Assembly: GCA_910589305.1 (NCBI GenBank)
Contig: CAJUTV010000005.1
Span: 129,472 to 193,471, forward strand
Length of the DNA stretch: 64,000 nt
From: an uncultured Lachnospira sp.
GTDB lineage: Bacteria; Bacillota; Clostridia; Lachnospirales; Lachnospiraceae
Direction of reading: 5' to 3'
Shown here: in pieces, positions 24,136-32,018 of the stretch
Layout: every line of letters starts with the position of its first letter
Position numbering within the stretch: position 1 is the stretch's first letter
The notes under the pieces: model-generated
Told to the model about the DNA's origin: nothing
Database searches by the model: none
What the model saw: the letters and a program-made list of their open reading frames with translations, nothing else
Program-made: the position numbers and the translations under genes

Positions 24136-25710
24136 ATGCAGATAAATTATAGACATAATGTTATGGATATTCATTCAGTAACCACATTTGCCAGAATTAA
24201 AGGCGGGTATAATAGTGGGTGCAGAGATGTTTATTTTATCAGATTGCTTGGTGGAAATGAATCTTTAAAAAAAGACGTGCTTTATGTTGATAATATGTTG
24301 ACAAAAGAAATGCTTTCAAGCCAATTATTATATAGAAGAATAACAAGACTTCCCCTTTGTTTGCAAGATAATGAGAGTAATTATTATATTCAATGTTATA
24401 ATAATTGGATAGTAAGCGATAAAAAGAAGATGATTATACATAGCACACAAAATAATGAGTTCTTTGCTTTAACATTAGGAAGAGCAGTTGCTCAAATATG
24501 TGATAAGTATGCACAGTTAAAAAAAGGAATGAGTGAGTCCATTCAAAAAAATTTTGTTATTAAAATGACTTGGTGGACAGATTTTATTTTTTATAATTGG
24601 CATACAAAGTGGAATGAACAGGTATGTATTAAAGTTATTGCTCAAAATGTATCAAAAGTACAAGAGTATTTGTTTTATTATTTATTAACGCTTGTTGGCG
24701 CAGATGTGTTAATGCTGCAAAATAGAGAAGATATCAATATTTGTGATGATTTAAAAAAATTGTCAAAAGAGAATGTGCTGGGAGATTTTGCAGAATGGTA
24801 TTTGCCTGAATTTGAATATATTGAACATAAAAATGATGATTCTAATAAAAATGTAAGTAAAGATAATAATAGTGTTATAAATCAAGAAACAATATACAAA
24901 GAAGAGGTAAAGCGTAAAAGTATAAAGGACAAAGAATACCATAAAAAAATAGTTGTACATATACCAGAACACACAAGACAAACACGCAGTACAAATGCAC
25001 GTTCTAATACCAATATAGCGCGTAATACAACATCTAGCCATAATACAAATACAGTTTACAATACAAATCAAACGGTTCAATCAAATTGTGTTTCAGCACG
25101 TGTTTCATCAAATCCGATAAATGCTGCAAAGAGCAGAAAAGAGAAATCCTTTGAAGAGTTGGCTTTGCTTGCCTCCTCAATTGTGATGATTGAAGTTCAT
25201 AATCAATTGGGTGATGTGTTAGGAATAGGCTCAGGTATTATGATAGGAAAAGAAGGCTATATTTTAACCAACCATCATGTAGTCAATAAAGGATGGTATT
25301 ATTGTGTGCGCATTGAAAATGATGAGGAAGTATATCGAACCAATGAAGTGATTAAATATAATTCAGTAATGGATTTGGCAGTTATACGAATAGCAAAAAC
25401 ATTATCGCCGCTGCCAATATATAAAGGGCGTAATAAACTGGTAAGAGGACAGAGAGTTGTTGCGATAGGCAGTCCGCTTGGCTTATTTAATTCTATATCC
25501 GATGGCATTATTTCAGGCTTTCGCGTGATGGACAGTGTAGATGTCATACAATTTACAGCACCTATTTCACATGGAAGTTCTGGCGGAGCATTATTAAATA
25601 TGTATGGTGAAGTGATTGGCATAAGCAGTGCAGGTATTGACTCTGGTCAAAATATTAATTTAGCTGTGCCATATGATTGCATTAATTTATTTATACAGGG
25701 GTTTTGCTAG
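24136..25710 (+). CDS. Fusion of a YceG-like Ter module and a trypsin-like (HtrA-type) protease
   Basis: 524 residues, no membrane segment or signal seen. Residues about 1-230 resemble half of the YceG-type protein encoded at 26439: for instance VGADVLMLQNREDI and GDFAEWYLPEF parallel IGFDILSFVPTGYQNI and GDYIYDMQVPNF there. A low-complexity Thr/Asn/Arg linker follows (230-340). Residues 341-524 are a trypsin-fold protease with His in TNHHVV, Asp in MDLAVIRI and Ser in HGSSGGALLNMYGEVIG; there is no PDZ domain. I infer a cytoplasmic protease attached to the Ter complex. ATG 24136 follows GGAGGCG. A gap of 124 bases separates it from the rhomboid gene. Confidence 0.8.
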   Translation: MQINYRHNVMDIHSVTTFARIKGGYNSGCRDVYFIRLLGGNESLKKDVLYVDNMLTKEMLSSQLLYRRITRLPLCLQDNESNYYIQCYNNWIVSDKKKMIIHSTQNNEFFALTLGRAVAQICDKYAQLKKGMSESIQKNFVIKMTWWTDFIFYNWHTKWNEQVCIKVIAQNVSKVQEYLFYYLLTLVGADVLMLQNREDINICDDLKKLSKENVLGDFAEWYLPEFEYIEHKNDDSNKNVSKDNNSVINQETIYKEEVKRKSIKDKEYHKKIVVHIPEHTRQTRSTNARSNTNIARNTTSSHNTNTVYNTNQTVQSNCVSARVSSNPINAAKSRKEKSFEELALLASSIVMIEVHNQLGDVLGIGSGIMIGKEGYILTNHHVVNKGWYYCVRIENDEEVYRTNEVIKYNSVMDLAVIRIAKTLSPLPIYKGRNKLVRGQRVVAIGSPLGLFNSISDGIISGFRVMDSVDVIQFTAPISHGSSGGALLNMYGEVIGISSAGIDSGQNINLAVPYDCINLFIQGFC

Positions 25711-25834
25711 AACACTTGTAAAATATAAACAAAAGTGATACAATTCAAAAGTACGAATACGATTGTGCTTGTACAAGAATAATAGGTTATTTTTGAAATG
25801 TGCAAGTTGAGTAAATAAGGATGGGAGATTTATT

Positions 25835-26422
25835 ATGAATAGGAAAAAACAACTAAAGATATCGTTTAATTCCCCTGTTATTTTAGGGTTCACACTCATT
25901 TGTTTGCTATCACTTTTATTGGGGTATTTAACAAAAGGCACGTCAACATATACGTTATTTAGTGTATATCGCTCATCATTATTGAATCCTTTGACCTATA
26001 TAAGATTGATAGGTCATGTGTTTGGACATGCGAATTGGCAGCATTTTATAGGAAATATTATGCTGATATTGGTTGTAGGTCCATTGCTTGAAGAAAAATA
26101 TGGCTCTTCCAATATGATAGTAGTCATTTTATCAACAGCACTTGTCACAGGCATTGTAAATATTATATTGTTTCCGCATATTCGATTGTTAGGAGCAAGC
26201 GGTGTTGTTTTTGCACTTATTTTATTGTCTTCTTTTACAAGTATTAAAGATGGAAGTATTCCAATGACATTTATATTAGTGGCAGTGGTATATATTGGAG
26301 GACAAGTATATAATGGTTTATTTGTCCATGATAATGTGTCTAATTTAACACATATTATTGGAGGTATTATAGGCGCAAGTCTTGGGTATGTTATGAATAA
26401 GAATAAGATGAGTCGGTATTGA
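25835..26422 (+). CDS. Rhomboid-family intramembrane serine protease
   Basis: 195 residues with six predicted membrane helices. The rhomboid core is present: GHANWQHFIGNIM (the H-x4-N oxyanion pair), GASGVVFALIL with the catalytic Ser, and SNLTHIIGGIIGASLG with the catalytic His. It would cleave membrane proteins within their helices. AGATTT and GGGAGA precede the ATG. It lies between the YceG-protease fusion and YceG with only a 16-base gap to the latter, so it is a working part of this island rather than a passenger, although its substrate is unknown. Confidence 0.88.
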   Translation: MNRKKQLKISFNSPVILGFTLICLLSLLLGYLTKGTSTYTLFSVYRSSLLNPLTYIRLIGHVFGHANWQHFIGNIMLILVVGPLLEEKYGSSNMIVVILSTALVTGIVNIILFPHIRLLGASGVVFALILLSSFTSIKDGSIPMTFILVAVVYIGGQVYNGLFVHDNVSNLTHIIGGIIGASLGYVMNKNKMSRY

Positions 26423-26438
26423 AGGTGAAAAGGTATCT

Positions 26439-28715
26439 ATGTTTAAACATCAAAAAATCCATCAATTAGATGATTACTTTGTGGAATTGAGCAATAGAGA
26501 AAATAAAGGCGTCTATTTTTACAGAATGAATGTCTATACACAGGAAATAGGCGATTTTATAAAAAGATATTATGAGGCTGCCCGATTAGCAGGCGTTATC
26601 ATTGAAGGAAAAATTCCAAATCCTGATGAAAAGAATTTATCTTACTATAATGAGATTATGGGGATGAATTTTTACATGAATATGGAATTTATTTCTGTAA
26701 GTTTAAAAAAATGGCTGCCAAGAATGAATGATTATCAAAGAAATAATGTAGCAGTATCTATATATAATACATTGGAGGATTTACAAAAAGCAGGAAAAAA
26801 TGAAAATATGCTAAAAAATGCGTATATTAAATTTATGTGTTGGCTTTATTATAAATTTGAGCGCATTGTAAATTTGCTTGGACAAGAAAAAGTCCCAAAG
26901 ATATTATATGAAGGTTCCATCAGTAATTATGAACTGCTCTTAATTTCAGTACTTTGCCATGCAGGATGTGATATTGTACTTTTACAATATCAAGGGGATG
27001 CGGCTTATTTAAAACTGGATGCAAACTCTTCTTTTTCATACGAATTTAAAATAGATAATGCCACTCCTTTTCCTTCTGATTTTAATTTGAAATGGGTTAG
27101 GCAGCAGATACAAAATGATTTTACCAATGCAAGACTTTACGGGGAGAAGCCTAAGTATGTAAATTGTACCAATGCTTGGATTACAGGAGAAATTTTAGAG
27201 GACATTAAACAAAATGTGACTGTTCGAGGCAAGAATGATGCCTTTTTTTATAATTGTTTTTGTATAATGAATGGTGTTAAGGATAAAATTACATATATGA
27301 ATGAATTGTATCAATTACAATTAGAGTTAAAGAATAATAAAAGAAGAATTGTAATTGTTGATGATGCTATTCCAGCTCCATCGAATGAAGAAATTGCATC
27401 GATTCGCCGCAGAACGTATACAAAATTAGACCAGATGTTATCGGACTTAGTTGTTAATATTCAATATTCATTTAATATAGAACTTCAACGATTAATGATA
27501 AAAGCATTTTTGGATGTGTTATTAGAAGAGGCAAAAAAGCCTCAGATGAATATCAATAAAATGACAAATAAAGCGGTTTATATGCTTTGCTGGTTAAAAA
27601 GATATCAAGCGGAATTATTTTCTAGCTGGAAGATGCCGCAAATCAGTTGTTTTATTTTGATGAGCGGTTGCAAGAGCGAAACAGAAGCTTTATTTTTAAA
27701 GATATTAGCAAGACTGCCAATTGATGTTCTTATTTTAAATCCAAATTTAAATATAAAGAGTACAATTTATGATAAATTATTATATGAAGTCAATTATGAG
27801 ACTTCTATGAATGTAACAAAGTTTCCAAGAGAAAATGCAGATATAAAACTAGGTACAGTTGCATATCATGCAGAGAGAGAATTAGATACGATTATGTATC
27901 AAGATTCAGGATTGTATCGGAATCAACAGTATCAAAAAGCGAATGCTGTTAATTTGCAGACAATGTATGAAGAGATAAAAATATTGTGGAATGAAGAGTT
28001 AAAATATCGACCTAATTTTTTAATTACAGACGATATTGTCAATCTTCCTGTAATTTGTGCAAAGGTTTCTGGTGTTAAAAATAGTGATATTACATCTTAT
28101 TGGATATCTGTAAAAGAATTGATGACACAGGATACTTATGTAATTCAAAATGTTCCGTTTATAGAATCGACAGCTTATAATCCATTAAAGGAGCATACAA
28201 CAGAATTTTTTAAAAATGGAAAGCTTCAAAAAAATAAAATTAAAAATCATGCCGATTATCAATATCGTTTTTTAAGAGAAGAGATGCAAGAGCATATGCT
28301 TGACAAGCTGCAGATTCTTATTAATCAAGCATTGATAAAAGGAACGTTTCAAAATGGAACAGAGTATACGATTGTTGCAACCGCATTAAATTTACCAAAG
28401 GATATCCTACGTTTAATTCAAAAGTTTGATTTTACAAAAAAGAATCCTAAGATTATTTATATTAATACAGGGGAAAAAGCAAGTTCTCTTGAAGATTCCA
28501 TATTGATTGCATTTTTAAATTTGATTGGATTTGATATTTTGTCATTTGTTCCAACAGGATATCAAAATATTGAGAATTATTTTAATAAAGAATTAATGGA
28601 AGAACACCAAATAGGGGATTATATATATGATATGCAGGTTCCCAACTTTGCAACGCTTTCGTTAAATACACGCCCAAAATCTTGGCGTGATATTATTTTT
28701 AAAAGAAACACATAA
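26439..28715 (+). CDS. YceG-like Ter-island protein
   Basis: 758 residues, soluble, of the YceG_bac type found in Ter gene neighbourhoods (unrelated to the MltG protein also called YceG). Two similar halves are visible: the first has KVPKILYEGSISNYELLLIS followed by HAGCDIVLLQY near residues 155-190, the second KNPKIIYINTGEKASSLEDS followed by LIGFDILSFVPTGYQNIE near residues 665-710. Biochemical function is unknown; it has been proposed to belong to the island's biosynthetic or assembly part. AAGGTGA lies before ATG. telA follows after 32 bases. Confidence 0.8.
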   Translation: MFKHQKIHQLDDYFVELSNRENKGVYFYRMNVYTQEIGDFIKRYYEAARLAGVIIEGKIPNPDEKNLSYYNEIMGMNFYMNMEFISVSLKKWLPRMNDYQRNNVAVSIYNTLEDLQKAGKNENMLKNAYIKFMCWLYYKFERIVNLLGQEKVPKILYEGSISNYELLLISVLCHAGCDIVLLQYQGDAAYLKLDANSSFSYEFKIDNATPFPSDFNLKWVRQQIQNDFTNARLYGEKPKYVNCTNAWITGEILEDIKQNVTVRGKNDAFFYNCFCIMNGVKDKITYMNELYQLQLELKNNKRRIVIVDDAIPAPSNEEIASIRRRTYTKLDQMLSDLVVNIQYSFNIELQRLMIKAFLDVLLEEAKKPQMNINKMTNKAVYMLCWLKRYQAELFSSWKMPQISCFILMSGCKSETEALFLKILARLPIDVLILNPNLNIKSTIYDKLLYEVNYETSMNVTKFPRENADIKLGTVAYHAERELDTIMYQDSGLYRNQQYQKANAVNLQTMYEEIKILWNEELKYRPNFLITDDIVNLPVICAKVSGVKNSDITSYWISVKELMTQDTYVIQNVPFIESTAYNPLKEHTTEFFKNGKLQKNKIKNHADYQYRFLREEMQEHMLDKLQILINQALIKGTFQNGTEYTIVATALNLPKDILRLIQKFDFTKKNPKIIYINTGEKASSLEDSILIAFLNLIGFDILSFVPTGYQNIENYFNKELMEEHQIGDYIYDMQVPNFATLSLNTRPKSWRDIIFKRNT

Positions 28716-28747
28716 TAAATAGGTTAAACGAGAATGGAGGATAAATA

Positions 28748-29884
28748 ATGGGATTGAATTTAAACAAAGTGGAACCTATCACTGCTCCAGTTGAAGAAAA
28801 CAAAGAAGTAGAAGTTGTTGAACAATATGATATTGTGGCAGACAGAGAACAGATGAATGAAGCATTAGTCAATTCACCAGAAGTCGATGCACTTGTCAGT
28901 ACTATAGAAATCAATAATTTAGATACAATTGTCTATTTTGGAGCAGAAGTTGCGGAAGAAATTTCAAAGGCTTCCGATGTTGTTTTAAATAGTATGAGTA
29001 TGACACAAATTGATGAGTCTAGTGAGATGTTAAATACATTGTCCAAGATTATGGAAAAGTTTGACATTGATGAGATAAAAGAAAATCCAAGTCTTTTTGG
29101 CAAGCTGTTTGGCAATTTAAGAAAACAGCTTGATAAAATATTGAAAAAATATCATACAATGGGTGATGAAGTTGATAAAATTTATGTTCAATTAAAACAG
29201 TATGAAACAGAGATAAAACAATCCAATAGAAAACTTGATTCAATGTTTGAGGCGAATGTAAATTATTATCATGAGCTTGTTAAGTACATATTAGCAGGCG
29301 AACAAGGAATAAGAGAGTTAGAGGATTATATTGCCCAAAGGCAGGCTGATATGCAGGCTTCAGGAGACAATTCGATTCAGTTTGAATTGACAAATCTTAA
29401 TCAGGCATTGATGATGCTTGAGCAGCGAACACAGGATTTACGCACAGCAGAGAGTGTTGCAATCCAGTCCATTCCAATGATTAAGACGATGGCGTTTAGT
29501 AATATGAATCTTATCAGAAAGATTAATTCTGCATTTATTATTACACTTCCTGTATTTAAACAGGCATTGGCACAAGCTATTATGTTAAAGCGTCAGCGCA
29601 TTCAAGCAGAATCGATGGCAGCGCTTGATGAGAAAACCAATGAATTGTTGATTAAGAATGCAAAAAATACAGTGGAACAGTCAAAGATGGTGGCTAAACT
29701 GGCATCAGGAAGTTCTGTAAAAGTGGATACATTGGAAAAGACATGGCATACAATTGTATCTGGAATTGATGAGACAAGAATGATTCAGGAAAATGCCAAA
29801 AAGCAGCGAATTGAAGATAAAGCTCGATTGGAAAGTATTAAGAACGAATTTAATAAAATGTATTGTATGCCAGGCAAAAAATAA
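28748..29884 (+). CDS. telA: TelA-family (toxic anion resistance) protein
   Basis: 378 residues, almost wholly helical, soluble. The order of conserved segments fits TelA: SPEVDALVSTIEINNLDTIV, GAEVAEEISKASDVVL, the long coiled coil at about 120-215, then QSIPMIKTMAFSNMNLIRKI and LPVFKQALAQAIMLKRQR, and a C-terminal TWHTIVSGIDETRMIQENAK. TelA accompanies TerD-type proteins in tellurite and membrane-stress resistance; the molecular role is unknown. GGAGG precedes ATG. Confidence 0.93.
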   Translation: MGLNLNKVEPITAPVEENKEVEVVEQYDIVADREQMNEALVNSPEVDALVSTIEINNLDTIVYFGAEVAEEISKASDVVLNSMSMTQIDESSEMLNTLSKIMEKFDIDEIKENPSLFGKLFGNLRKQLDKILKKYHTMGDEVDKIYVQLKQYETEIKQSNRKLDSMFEANVNYYHELVKYILAGEQGIRELEDYIAQRQADMQASGDNSIQFELTNLNQALMMLEQRTQDLRTAESVAIQSIPMIKTMAFSNMNLIRKINSAFIITLPVFKQALAQAIMLKRQRIQAESMAALDEKTNELLIKNAKNTVEQSKMVAKLASGSSVKVDTLEKTWHTIVSGIDETRMIQENAKKQRIEDKARLESIKNEFNKMYCMPGKK

Positions 29885-29985
29885 GTATTAGTTTAGTGTC
29901 TGTTTTAATAATACAGCAAAAGTATTATACAAGGTTCTTTGATGAACACATCTTTAAATAAATATTTTATTAGGAGGAAAAGATA

Positions 29986-30567
29986 ATGCCAATTAATTTA
30001 ACAAAGGGACAAAAAGTAGATTTAACAAAAGGAAATCCTGGATTAAAGAGCGTAATGGTAGGTCTTGGCTGGGATGTTAATGCGTTTGATTCTGGTGCAG
30101 ATTTCGACTTAGATGCAGCAGCATTTATGTGTGGTGCAAATGGTGTGTGTCCAACAGAAAAGGAGTTTATCTTTTATGGCAATTTGGTTCATTCAACAGA
30201 ATCTGTACAGCATATGGGAGATAATTTAACTGGCGGCGACGACGGCGACGACGAAGAGATTATGATTGATTTGGAAAAAGTACCTGCCAATATTGAAAAA
30301 ATTGCATTTACAGTTACAATTTATGAGGCAGAAAAGAGACGTCAAAATTTTGGACAGGTTTCTAATGCTTTTATTCGTATTGTAGACAGCTCAAATAATA
30401 CAGAGTTGATTCGATATGATTTAGGTGAGGATTTTTCTATTGAGACAGCCGTTGTTGTAGGAGAATTGTACCGCAATAATGGAGAGTGGAAGTTTAACGC
30501 AATTGGCAGCGGTTTTCAAGGCGGCTTAGCTGCATTGTGTGGACATTATGGAATTGAAACAGCATAA
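29986..30567 (+). CDS. terD: TerD-family calcium-binding stress protein
   Basis: 193 residues. Canonical TerD: N-terminal NLTKGQKVDLTKGNPGLKSV, GLGWDVN, then acidic Ca-binding segments DFDLDAAAFM and NLTGGDDGDDEEIMIDLEKV, and the end RNNGEWKFNAIGSGFQGGLA. Proteins of this family bind Ca2+ and associate with the membrane under stress. GGAGG lies 8 bases before ATG. First of three tandem TerD-type genes (gaps 21 and 11 bases). Confidence 0.95.
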   Translation: MPINLTKGQKVDLTKGNPGLKSVMVGLGWDVNAFDSGADFDLDAAAFMCGANGVCPTEKEFIFYGNLVHSTESVQHMGDNLTGGDDGDDEEIMIDLEKVPANIEKIAFTVTIYEAEKRRQNFGQVSNAFIRIVDSSNNTELIRYDLGEDFSIETAVVVGELYRNNGEWKFNAIGSGFQGGLAALCGHYGIETA

Positions 30568-30588
30568 GAAAGGCGTAGGAAATTTATT

Positions 30589-31191
30589 ATGGCAATTAAT
30601 TTACAGAAAGGTCAAAAGGTAAGTCTTAAAAAAAATACCAATGCTGGATTGGGCGAAATACATGTTAATTTAAACTGGAATGCAAAACCAAACAAAAAAG
30701 GTTTTTTGTCTAATTTATTCAGCGGACAGGGAATTGACCTTGATTTAGGGTGTCTGTTTGAATTAAAAGATGGACGTTTAGGTGCTGTTCAGGCACTTGG
30801 CAATGCTTTTGGTTCATTGACACAGCCTCCTTATATTGCCCTTGATGGTGATGACAGAACAGGTAATGCTGTAGCAGGAGAGAATCTTAGAATTAACGGA
30901 AATCAAATTGCGAATATTAAGAGAGTTCTTGTCTACACATTTATCTATGAAGGTGTTGCAAACTGGCAGCAAGCCGATGCAATAGTAACAATAAAGTGTC
31001 CTGGACAGGAAGATTTGATTGTCAAGATGGATACATACAATTCAACCAACCGAATGTGTGGTCTTGCATTATTAGAGAATGTCAACGATGAGACCTTCAG
31101 TGTGGAAAAAATTGTACAGTTTTATCCAGGACATCCGGAATTAGATAGAGCTTTTAATTGGGGAATCCGATGGACACCTGGAAGAAAGTAG
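30589..31191 (+). CDS. TerD-superfamily protein, TerA-like
   Basis: 200 residues. The N-terminus INLQKGQKVSLKKNTNAGLG is TerD-like, but the rest follows the TerA-type branch: GIDLDLGCLFELKDGRLGAV, YIALDGDDRTGN (one of the two acidic clusters kept), a VYTFIYEGVANWQQADAIVT strand, and the C-terminal YPGHPELDRAFNWGIRWTPG. Acidic residues of the first site are reduced, so Ca binding may differ from the flanking TerD proteins. Central gene of the tandem triplet. Confidence 0.9.
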   Translation: MAINLQKGQKVSLKKNTNAGLGEIHVNLNWNAKPNKKGFLSNLFSGQGIDLDLGCLFELKDGRLGAVQALGNAFGSLTQPPYIALDGDDRTGNAVAGENLRINGNQIANIKRVLVYTFIYEGVANWQQADAIVTIKCPGQEDLIVKMDTYNSTNRMCGLALLENVNDETFSVEKIVQFYPGHPELDRAFNWGIRWTPGRK

Positions 31192-31202
31192 AGGCATAAA
31201 AG

Positions 31203-31790
31203 ATGTCTATAAGTTTGCAAAAAGGACAGAAAGTTAATTTGTCTAAAGATAATGCGGGGCTTTCAAAAGTAATTGTGGGACTAGGTTGGGACGAAGTAAA
31301 ACAACCAAAAGGCTTTTTTTTTCGTAAGGCACAGGCAATTGACTGTGATGCATCCGCTGTTTTACTAAAGAATGGAAATTTATGTTCAAAGGAAGATATT
31401 ATCTATTTTGGCAATTTAGTAAACCGTACAAAAACTGTACAACATATGGGTGACAATCTTACAGGCGGCGGCGAGGGAGACGATGAGCAAATTATGGTTG
31501 ACTTAGTAAATATCCCTGCTGAATATGACAAGATTGTAATTGTAGTGAATATCTATCAAGCAGTTCAAAGAAAGCAGCATTTTGGCATGATTCAAAATGC
31601 GTTTGTTCGACTGGTTGATACACATAATCATAAAGAGATATGTAAATATAATCTCACAGAAAATTATTCTGATATGACTGCTATGATTTTTTGTGAAATT
31701 TATAGAGATAATGGTGAGTGGAAATTCAATGCAATAGGACAAGGTACCACTGATGCTAGTATAGGAGAACTCGTTCGTAGATATCAATAG
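31203..31790 (+). CDS. TerD-family protein, second copy
   Basis: 195 residues, clear paralogue of the protein at 29986. It keeps KGQKVNLSKDNAGLSKVIVG, NLTGGGEGDDEQIMVDL and RDNGEWKFNAIGQG. The first acidic site reads AIDCDASAVL instead of DFDLDAAAF, and an insert (KQPKGFFFRKAQA) precedes it. Probably a Ca-binding partner of altered affinity. Last gene of the telA-terD group; terminator at 31811. Confidence 0.92.
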   Translation: MSISLQKGQKVNLSKDNAGLSKVIVGLGWDEVKQPKGFFFRKAQAIDCDASAVLLKNGNLCSKEDIIYFGNLVNRTKTVQHMGDNLTGGGEGDDEQIMVDLVNIPAEYDKIVIVVNIYQAVQRKQHFGMIQNAFVRLVDTHNHKEICKYNLTENYSDMTAMIFCEIYRDNGEWKFNAIGQGTTDASIGELVRRYQ

Positions 31791-31810
31791 TATTTTTTGA
31801 TTAGGTATTT

Positions 31811-31847
31811 AAGGGAGAGCAAAAATACTTGTTTCTCCCTTGATTTA
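31811..31847 (+). terminator. Terminator after the terD group
   Basis: AAGGGAGA / TCTCCCTT stem with a 13-base loop; the following TGATTTAATCTT is a poor T-run. Confidence 0.6.
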
Positions 31848-31884
31848 ATCTTATTAGAAAAGGTAGTATTTAATAAAATGGAAC

Positions 31885-31990
31885 GAGCAATTTGTGTCTG
31901 TGTATTGTTTGATACAAAGTTATTAAAAAATCCCAAAGGATTTTTAACTTAAAAGTTTTATGTAAAAAACAGCGCAAAAATGAGGAATAT
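31885..31990 (+). promoter_or_regulatory. Repeated structured leader element, copy A (before the Ca-ATPase)
   Basis: Hairpin 1: TTTGTGTC (31891) pairs with GATACAAA (31911) around loop TGTGTATTGTTT. Hairpin 2: AAAAATCC / GGATTTTT with a CAAA loop. 3' box: AAAACAGCGCAAAAATGAGG. The loop TTGTTT (31905-31910) can pair with AAACAG (31967-31972). Copies B, C and D lie at 35507, 37768 and 58100. Confidence 0.6.
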
Positions 31991-31991
31991 T

Positions 31992-32018
31992 ATGAAGGAG
32001 ATAATTTATGAAGTTTAA
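31992..32018 (+). CDS. Possible 8-codon leader peptide overlapping the Ca-ATPase start
   Basis: The 3' box of the leader element (AATGAGGA) is followed at its usual distance by ATG 31992, which encodes only MKEIIYEV and stops at 32018, eight bases past the ATPase start codon in another frame. The peptide's own codons contain the AAGGAG that serves the ATPase. This layout would couple the two starts. Short length makes it a weak call. Confidence 0.35.
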   Translation: MKEIIYEV

